Shown: in pieces, positions 57,221 to 64,000 of the stretch
How the letters are laid out: the number at the start of each line of letters is the position of its first letter
How positions within the stretch are numbered: position 1 is the first letter of the stretch
Source of the DNA: Rhyacophila brunnea
Lineage: Eukaryota > Arthropoda > Insecta > Trichoptera > Rhyacophilidae
NCBI GenBank assembly: GCA_022495005.1
Contig: JAGYXB010000694.1
Coordinates: forward strand, 1 to 64,000
Direction of reading: 5' to 3'
Length of the DNA stretch: 64,000 bases
Program-made: the position numbers and the translations under genes
The notes under the pieces: generated by a model
The model's database searches: none
Told to the model about the DNA's origin: nothing
The model's input: the letters and a program-made list of their open reading frames with translations, nothing else

Positions 57221-60200
57221 GATTAACTTAACAGTAAAATGGAAGTCATCAAAATATTGGCTGATTTTATTAATTTAAGAATTTTGTTTTGTACTATCTC
57301 CCATGATGCCAATGAGTTTTTTTTTTAATGTGTTATTCTATTATGTTTTTGAAGTTATTTGTACCATGTTAATGCATGCTAATTTAGATTTTTCCTAAAC
57401 AATATATAATTCTACTGCATTATGGACCTGTGTTTTATATATTTTAAGTGAATACAAAATCGTTTCATTATTTAAGTTGTTATTTTTATTCCATTTTTTT
57501 TTCCAAGGTTTTCCAAAGTGCGAGACCGGTCCTGACTGTGTCCCTAAATATTGTTCTCAGACCATTTCCTAACGGAGTTCGGACATACCCCATCAGGTAA
57601 ATCTTTGATCTATTGTCTCCTTCATGGAAAAGTTCAGCAAAACTGTACTCATTCCAATTACACAGGTATCGTACACATATATTTAGTACCTAGTATACAT
57701 ATTTTAATAAAGACGAATACCATTTTCATGCTCTCAAATGAAATATCAATTAATTAATTTAATAATTCTCATTTTTGAGTGAACGGATTCATTATTATTA
57801 TTATTTATTAAAGTATGTTGATTGAGCAAATATTAGGTATATTTAGTAATTTCTATTAAAATAATAATTCATATTATATTTACTTTTTACCGGGAATCGA
57901 CAGTTTCCACTAGTAAAACCATCTAAGCTACATTTGCGCGCAGATTTGCTTTAAAAGCAGCGCACGTCATGAGAAATTGATTGCTGCATATAGCTCAATC
58001 GAGTTAAAAACTTTTGTGAATTTAAACATAAATTGGTAGGTATACATTATTTTTAGGTATAAACTTTTCTGTTTGCAAGTTCTCATATATCTATACAATT
58101 TACTTTATATCAATACTATGTTTTATTATCACATAAACTCAGACTAAACTGACAAAGATTTTGTATTTTGTCACTGTTCTGGCAGAAGACACTAATTCGA
58201 AAAAATGACATATTGAGTGAGTTATACCAAAATGTTCCTTATTTCAAACTTTACCGTCTGGAAACCTTATTAATAAATAAACAGTCTTTATTTTAAAGTC
58301 ATCCTTTTTACGATTACTTAATAAACTCACGTGATAGACCATTTCAAACATTTTAACAACTTCAAAGTCAAATTACTCAAATCTAGTATTCTCCAGTTAG
58401 TGTGTTCTGTGTGTTAGATTTAATATTGTATTGAATTTTTTTATAAAATATAAGACACCGTGAAATATTGTTCAAAAGTTTAGTTTAAAAATGGAAAAAG
58501 AATGTATTAACTGATTTTGCGAACAAAAATATAGTAATATATATATATATATATTATTATGTATGAATAGCCCAGTGATCCTTCAAACGTAAATACAACC
58601 TTGAATACAATAGTGAACTAATTATTATATGCGTTACTCAATTCTGACACTTGAAATAAAATTCCAGAATCGTCTTAAATGTTTCATAGCCAACAAGTTT
58701 CCTACATATTGCCATAGTTTTTAATATAATTATTATAAATTGATTTGATGTTGCATTTTAATAAATACTGATTTTTTGCAATCTTCTAATTATTTAAAAT
58801 CTCTAAGGTATGCACGAACGCTTATTATGAAACCAACTTGATTTTTCTTTAAATTATTATCAAAGTTTTATTAGATTATATTATTATGTATAAAAATAAT
58901 AAAAAGAAGCATTTTAATGTTGTCGATATTTTCAAATACTTGCGTAGCTGAAGTTGGTCGGTAGGTAATTAATGCTTAGCTAATTTGGCGTTAAAGATGG
59001 CCCAGTGCCGACAACAAAACTTTCAATAGAACACTTTTGCACTCTGCTAAAGGGGTGTGTTAATGGAATCGGGTTAACAAGGCTTTGAAATGCGAGAAAA
59101 TATTTATTTTACTTGTAATGATGGAAACTTTCCAGTGCGTGTCACATTATTATTTCGCATTATTTACTTTTCTAACAAAAGCTACCATTTTAACAAAACT
59201 TTTTTCGGTATTAATTTAGTATGCTTATTGTAACGAAATACTAAAATTGTTGTCTTTTATTATGTTAATTTAATAAGTTCATAATGAAGATAATTTTGAA
59301 ACGACAATAAAAACTTTTCACATTATTTAATTTTTCAAAAACAAAATCTACTGCAGCGTTTTTTTCAGTATCAGTAACAAAACAAAGCAACACAACAATT
59401 TTACGTGTGAATATATTTTCGAGCTTATTAAAAATATTAGAATATAACAAAAATATAATCATTGACATTTAATAAATCTAATATTCGCTTTAATTACAAA
59501 ATAATAATCAAATGATACCATTATTGTGTTAGTAGCAGTATGTATATAGGGTGTAAGTCTAAAGTGTAAGAGGTTCAGCAAAATGTTGTCTACCTTTTTG
59601 ATGACGTAATTAGTTGTAATGGATTTGACGCTGTTTGAAAATAAACCTACCTAGATTTGTCTCACTATTAAAAAATAGATAACCATTATCTCATAAAATA
59701 TCTCTTGCATATTTTTTGATCTTAGTACATCAAAGTGCCTATTATATTGTGCACCGTAAGAAGTTAATACCTACAAAGCTTTGAAGTTTTTTGAATATTT
59801 ACAGAATAAATGTCACCATTATTAAGCTTGATATTTGTAAGGATAAAATAGGATCTAATTAAGGCCATGCTGTCGTGACCAAATTCAAATATTTCCTAAT
59901 GATTCTCACAAAACATGTAATTAAGAACGCCGTCTGAAAATTGGCAGAAGTTCCAACTTACTGAAAAGTAGGCTTCATTCATCATTAAAAGTGGGGAGAA
60001 GAGTTAATTTTGTAATTGACAAAGCTTTGGCTAATCACCCTTATATTCACGTTGTATGAAAGAAATAATAATGATTGATCACTGTATTATGCAAAACTAC
60101 TACAAACAGAGGTTTATACTACATGAAAACTTTAAAACAAGTAGCTACTAAGTATTGAAAATTTTGGTTATTTGAAAAGTTTAATAGAATATCTCGATAA

Positions 60201-60639
60201 AATATAAACATTATATTGAATTGTTATCGACATTTATACTTCATAGAAATCGAATTTAAAATTTATTATCAACCATCCACTCCACTGCTTATAAGTTGGT
60301 TCTGTTTTTATATACACCTACATAATTATTATATTGAGATTTGTTTTCATACAATATTGGACTAACGCTAGTGTAATGTCAAAATGTTAACTTACGTTTT
60401 CTCTATTGATAAATTTACTGTAGAAAATTATAAAATTACAATCATATATACTAAATATGTTACAATAGTAATTGTCGTTAGACAAATTGTTTTTGTTAAT
60501 GTTTCAGTTTTCAATTAACTATTTCCTTTAGTTAACAACATAATATTTATAAGATTTGAGAATGTAACATTGTTTATATTGAACATTGAAGTTATTTCCT
60601 TCAAACCAAAACCCGCCACGCACCACACTCGGTCTTAAT
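57221..60639. other. AT-rich intergenic DNA
   Basis: About 3.4 kb without a supportable gene. An AT run lies at 58536-58554. The patch 57890-58010 is slightly less AT-rich and unassigned. Confidence 0.5.
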
Positions 60640-60815
60640 CGAGCGTATCACGTGGCCCTACATTGGCGATGTGAAGCATCTAATTCAGCTCGGTATATTA
60701 AACAAACATAATTTGATACCTCAGATATATACATATTAGAAAAAATACGACGCCCGACGGGACTCGAACCTGTATCCACTGGATTCACAGCCGCGTGCTT
60801 TATTGCATTTTTTTT
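60640..60815 (-). repeat. Possible tRNA-derived SINE, second type
   Basis: On the minus strand, GCGGCTGTGAATCCAGTGG and a good B box GGTTCGAGTCCCG are followed by a T run, then about 100 bp ending in a GC-richer stretch (CTTCACATCGCCAATGTAGG). It looks like a tRNA 3' half attached to a body. The A box is missing. An LTR/primer-site remnant (ACATTGGCGATGTGAAGC on the plus strand) is another reading. Confidence 0.3.
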
Positions 60816-61671
60816 AAAATATCTATGCAGAAGAAGAAGGAACTACATTGAACATCTCTTGTCTCCTACTGTAGGAAAAAGTGTAGACTATTGTTCGACA
60901 ACAAGAAATCGGCGATAACAGGAAGTCTCTGTAGTCGCATGTAGAAGAGTGTGTAGAGGCGTATTTAAATACTGGATTGCCTCTCCTTTTAGATGCAAAT
61001 CCTTTTCTTGTTCGCAATAAACCAAAAGTTTACTAATAATAATTCTGACATCACTCCTGATCGTTTTAGATATATTTTTACTGTAAAAAGCTTCAAATTA
61101 CGTAAATTAATATATCCGTGTACCATGGTAGCGTAAAATGAAATGATTTTGGGGGCGTTTCTCATTTGAAAACGGAAGTGCGATTAACTGCACTGGAGAG
61201 GATTATTAGTTCAGAGTTTTAACACCCGGACAAGAAGTTTTTGTTCCACAATAAGGATGCTTAGAGAGCAACATTATTATTGCACGTGGTCTCGAAAAAT
61301 CAGTATGCCTGGCTGGATCATATTTTGCTATGATCTTAGATCAACTGGTTTGGGGAGTCAATTATTGTAATGGAGCTGTAGATTTTTTATAGTTTCAAGA
61401 CGTGATCGTAAATGGTTTCTATCTTCAAGTCGCATTCAAGATCATTCTAAGAGATTTGTTTTGTATAGCCTGACATGTTTTAATTGTATTATAGGATTAG
61501 CATAGCCCCATATTAGGTGAGCATAATTATGTCAAAATAGGACGGGACAATGTATGTATTCAATTCTTGTATAATATTATATAACAATTAAATACAATTT
61601 CATTATTAAAGAAGGTACAAACGATATTATATAACTAAAGGAGCAGCGCATCTATTCTATACACAATACTG
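60816..61671. other. Intergenic DNA
   Basis: No supportable gene. Confidence 0.45.
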
Positions 61672-61683
61672 CTATCGGCTACT

Positions 61684-62177
61684 TCTTCTTCTTCTTTTGC
61701 CATATCCGCCCTTTAACTGGAGCATATGGACACCACGCGGCGCCTCCAAGAATCCCTGTCGCTTGCCAGTCTTCTTGCATTGTTCCAAGTCAAACCAGCA
61801 TCCCGTAGCTCCGCCGTATACACTCTGTAGATTGTATTTAGCGGCCTTCCAGGACGCTGGAATCCGGTCGGCTTGGAGAACAGGCAAGCCAGGTTCAAGT
61901 TCTCTTCTGGCATCCGCAGTACGTGGCCGAGCCAGGTCCAACGTCGCCTTTTCACTTTCAGCGTAATGAGAGGCTGCTTGGTGCGTTTTCTTATCCCCTC
62001 CCTGCTCCTAAAATCACACCACCGCACACCCAGTATTCGTCGCAAACATCTGTTTTCGAAGCTCAGTATACGGTTGCTTTGAGCTTTCGTAAGGTGCCAT
62101 GATTCGCTACCGTACAGCAACACTGTCAGAATGCAAGCGTCAAATAGGCGGCATTTGGTTTTGAAACCAAATGACGC
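61684..62177 (-). mobile_element. 5'-truncated LINE insertion with a 12-bp TSD and a foldback 5' junction
   Basis: It is bounded by CTATCGGCTACT on both sides (61672-61683 and 62178-62189). The 3' end is an AAG tail at the low coordinate (CTTCTTCTTCTTTT). At the 5' side the LINE sequence runs to about 62161 and is then followed by about 16 bp that repeat it in inverted orientation. This makes a near-perfect 36-bp palindrome at 62145-62180. Confidence 0.88.
61713..62160 (-). CDS. C-terminal fragment of a LINE reverse transcriptase
   Basis: An open frame on the minus strand begins in TKCRLFDACILTVLLYGSES and continues FENRCLRRILGVRW, IRKRTKQPLITLKVKRRRW, WLGHVLRMPEENLN and RPGRPLNTIYRV. It stops at 61713 just before the AAG tail. 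This is the thumb/C-terminal region of a non-LTR reverse transcriptase, a different family from the RTE-like copies above. The usual in-frame ATG would be at 62123, but the homology extends upstream to 62160, so this is an internal fragment without a native start. The frame is intact, which suggests a young insertion. It has no catalytic motif and cannot retrotranspose. Confidence 0.8.
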
Positions 62178-62180
62178 CTA
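62145..62180. repeat. 36-bp near-perfect palindrome at the LINE 5' junction
   Basis: TAGGCGGCATTTGGTTTT is followed by its inverse complement with a single mismatch pair. The left half is LINE coding sequence; the right half is the extra inverted copy. Confidence 0.85.
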
Positions 62181-62189
62181 TCGGCTACT

Positions 62190-62214
62190 ATCAGTGGTTA
62201 TTGAGGGTAGTTTA
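62190..62214. other. Short spacer
   Basis: It lies between the LINE target duplication and the next MITE. Confidence 0.4.
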
Positions 62215-62397
62215 TCATATGTTTGTGTTGGGGTATTATAATTGTTACAATAAGTTATCCGACTAAACATTCAAAACTGTCTAGCTCGCTTTAAAATTTA
62301 GCACAGCTAAGAGAGGTGCTGTTAAAACATATTACGTATTGTGACAATTACAACTAACTTATTGTAAAAATTATAATACTTCAATACAAAAATATGA
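62215..62397. mobile_element. MITE, 183 bp, TIRs of about 43 bp
   Basis: The arms 62215-62257 and 62355-62397 match in inversion with about five differences. Both contain GTATTATAATT and TTACAATAAGTTA. The interior block TCAAAACTGTCTAGCTCGCT ... ACAGCTAAGAGAGG matches 36891-37005. It is non-coding. Confidence 0.8.
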
Positions 62398-62631
62398 AAA
62401 TATACGGCTGATAGCCGCAGAAAGCGGTCGATAATAGTCTTGTATATAGAAGAGATGCGGAGTTATAAAAATAATTTTATAATATTTGTAAAAAACCCCG
62501 TAGTAAATACCTTAGATACTATATTAATACATTCAGTAATTCAGCAAATTAAAATTTTATTACACGTAGAAAATTTATTATTTTTTAAATCATAATTATT
62601 ATTTTTAAGAGTTATCTGCCATTAAAGTATC
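62398..62631. other. AT-rich spacer
   Basis: No supportable feature. Confidence 0.5.
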
Positions 62632-62639
62632 GTCTATGT

Positions 62640-63359
62640 CAGGGGGGGCAAACTGCGGCCCACGAGCCGCATGTGGCCCGCCGGGTATTTTTTTGCAGCC
62701 CGCCATCATTAATTGTACTTCTGATTACGAATAACTTTTTTTTATATATTTTAAAAAAAAATTGACAATAGATTAAAATTTGAAGAATTTCTTGTTTCGT
62801 AAATGTATTATCTCAGTACGTCTTCCTTGCGTCTCGTCTCACACTATGTAACTACTATTTTCTACGTTGAACATCGATTTCAATAGATATTGATAGTGTG
62901 CCGACAGAGCTAGAACTTGAGATTATTGATCTGCAGTGTGACACTGATTTAAGAGAATTGCATCGTCGTGAAGAAATCTCCAAATTTTACAATGCCCTTA
63001 ATTCAGACAATTTCGACCAACTTAAGGATTATGAAAGAAAAATGTTCGTTATTTTTGGATCAACCTATATATGTGAACAAACATTTTCGATCATGAACCT
63101 CAATAAAAATTCTTTACGATCAAATATCTCCGATGCCCATTTAGAAGCAGCTTTGAGAATATCAACTACAAAATTAACACCTGAATTTTAAATAAATGTT
63201 AAAAAATGTACATCAGTTTCATTCTTCTCATTTATTTTTGTAATGCTTATTTTTCGTGATAATAAATAGTGTATATCTAAAATGGTTTTTTACTTGCGGC
63301 CCGCCGCTCATTTTTAATTCTTGAATTTGGCCCTCCATCCAAAAAGTTTGCCCCCCCTG
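62640..63359 (+). mobile_element. hAT deletion derivative, 720 bp, perfect 8-bp TSD
   Basis: The ends are CAGGGGGGGCAAACT and its exact inversion. Just inside are GCGGCCC and GGCCCGCCG words on both sides. GTCTATGT flanks the element identically (62632-62639 and 63360-63367). It retains only the last part of a hAT transposase, so most of the gene was lost by internal deletion. The terminus is close to that of 52414-54182 (CAGNGGNNGGCAAAC), so the two belong to related hAT groups. Confidence 0.93.
62871..63191 (+). CDS. hAT transposase C-terminal dimerisation domain, open frame without a native ATG
   Basis: The frame is open from just after a stop at 62868-62870 to TAA at 63189-63191. It reads DIDSVPTELELEIIDLQCDT, then REEISKFYNALN and KMFVIFGSTYICEQTFSIMN, followed by RSNISDAHLEAALRISTTKL. 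This is the C-terminal hAT dimerisation domain of about 105 residues, with the CEQxFSxMN core intact. Automated calls starting at 62898 use GTG. In the intact protein this residue is internal, so that is not a real eukaryotic start. The first in-frame ATG falls in the KMFV segment. A protein would need fusion to upstream sequence. The frame has no stop or frameshift, unlike the relic at 52527, suggesting a younger copy. Confidence 0.85.
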   Translation, partial: TSISIDIDSVPTELELEIIDLQCDTDLRELHRREEISKFYNALNSDNFDQLKDYERKMFVIFGSTYICEQTFSIMNLNKNSLRSNISDAHLEAALRISTTKLTPEF

Positions 63360-63367
63360 GTCTATGT

Positions 63368-64000
63368 AGATATATTATATAGATTTGTACTGAATATTTA
63401 GTATGAGGTTTTATAAATATATTATTATATAACAACTATATTAGTGTGAGTTTCCATGGTTTTGTTACTATTGTAATGATGTTAGAGCTTTTACCACGAC
63501 ATTGAGAAGGTAGTGTTCTAAAACGTTCTAACGCCGCAAAACGATTTCAATTTCAAAGCAGTTAACGAGATTAATATGAAACAAATTAGTAGGCGCACCT
63601 TAAAACATAAGGAATTTATAAAGTTATGTCAAGCATACCTTTTAATTTTGTAAATTAATGTAATATAACTCACATATCGTAAATAATTTGGAAATACGCA
63701 ATCTAAAAAGTTTCAAAATATACCAAAGAGCCAAAATATAAATTTATTGTTTATTTTATACTTAAACATAGCTTAAATATCGATTTCATATTATTACAAT
63801 GAAATTATGTAAACATTGTAATTTATATTCCATCATGTAACTTTATCAAATATTACATCTCTCTTATCACATAAATTTTTATAAGAATGAAAAGTAGATT
63901 TTATTACCAATTACCAACATTGAATAATATTATATTAACTAGTTTTACAATAGAATAAATAGCACAAATTATAGTAATAAAATGATCACAGAATTACACA
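63368..64000. other. AT-rich DNA to the window end
   Basis: No supportable feature. Confidence 0.5.

Noticed and set aside
60820..61017. 64-codon minus-strand frame
   Set aside because: No recognisable pattern; a chance opening.

Overview
The window looks like AT-rich, gene-poor nuclear DNA from an animal, most likely an insect. The transposon mix, two short CCTAA runs (the insect-type telomere unit) and tRNA-derived SINE copies point that way. I cannot name the order from sequence alone. There is no operon layout, no ribosome-binding-site spacing and no phage or plasmid backbone. Nearly all short ORFs look like chance openings in AT-rich DNA. I found no host protein-coding gene I can defend.

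Almost everything recognisable is transposon debris.
0-9 kb: a 1.1-kb element with terminal inverted repeats (TIRs), then a nested pair in which a TTAA-target element (family A) sits inside another DNA element (family B).
9-24 kb: truncated RTE-like LINEs, several MITE pairs, an orphan piggyBac-type zinc-ribbon fragment, a SINE fragment, a LINE relic and a third family A copy.
27-38 kb: hAT, TTA-target and foldback MITEs, two more family B copies, two RTE-like LINEs with target-site duplications (TSDs), SINEs, and a 1.13-kb non-autonomous hAT element with a perfect 8-bp TSD.
38.8-40.1 kb: a complete but dead mariner. It has two frameshifts and an in-frame deletion that removes the third catalytic Asp.
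41-49 kb: foldback and other MITEs, a diverged tandem duplication, and a LINE flanked by two 141-bp direct repeats.
51.5 kb: an 8-bp minisatellite.
52.4-54.2 kb: a decayed hAT transposon with an 8-bp TSD.
55.7-56.5 kb: an RTE-like LINE with a 5' inversion and a 12-bp TSD.
61.7-63.4 kb: another LINE with a 12-bp TSD and a foldback 5' junction, a MITE, and a 720-bp hAT deletion derivative that keeps an open dimerisation-domain frame.

No set of genes here works together as a pathway. The value of the window lies in dated, nested insertions with readable junctions. These include a pre-insertion site for family A preserved in sister family B copies, three LINE copies with exact TSDs, and four hAT-type insertions with perfect 8-bp TSDs plus one with a 7/8 match. 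I saw no convincing new biological system. The most unusual items are the 141-bp direct repeats around one LINE, the foldback LINE junction, and the start-less but open hAT dimerisation domain.
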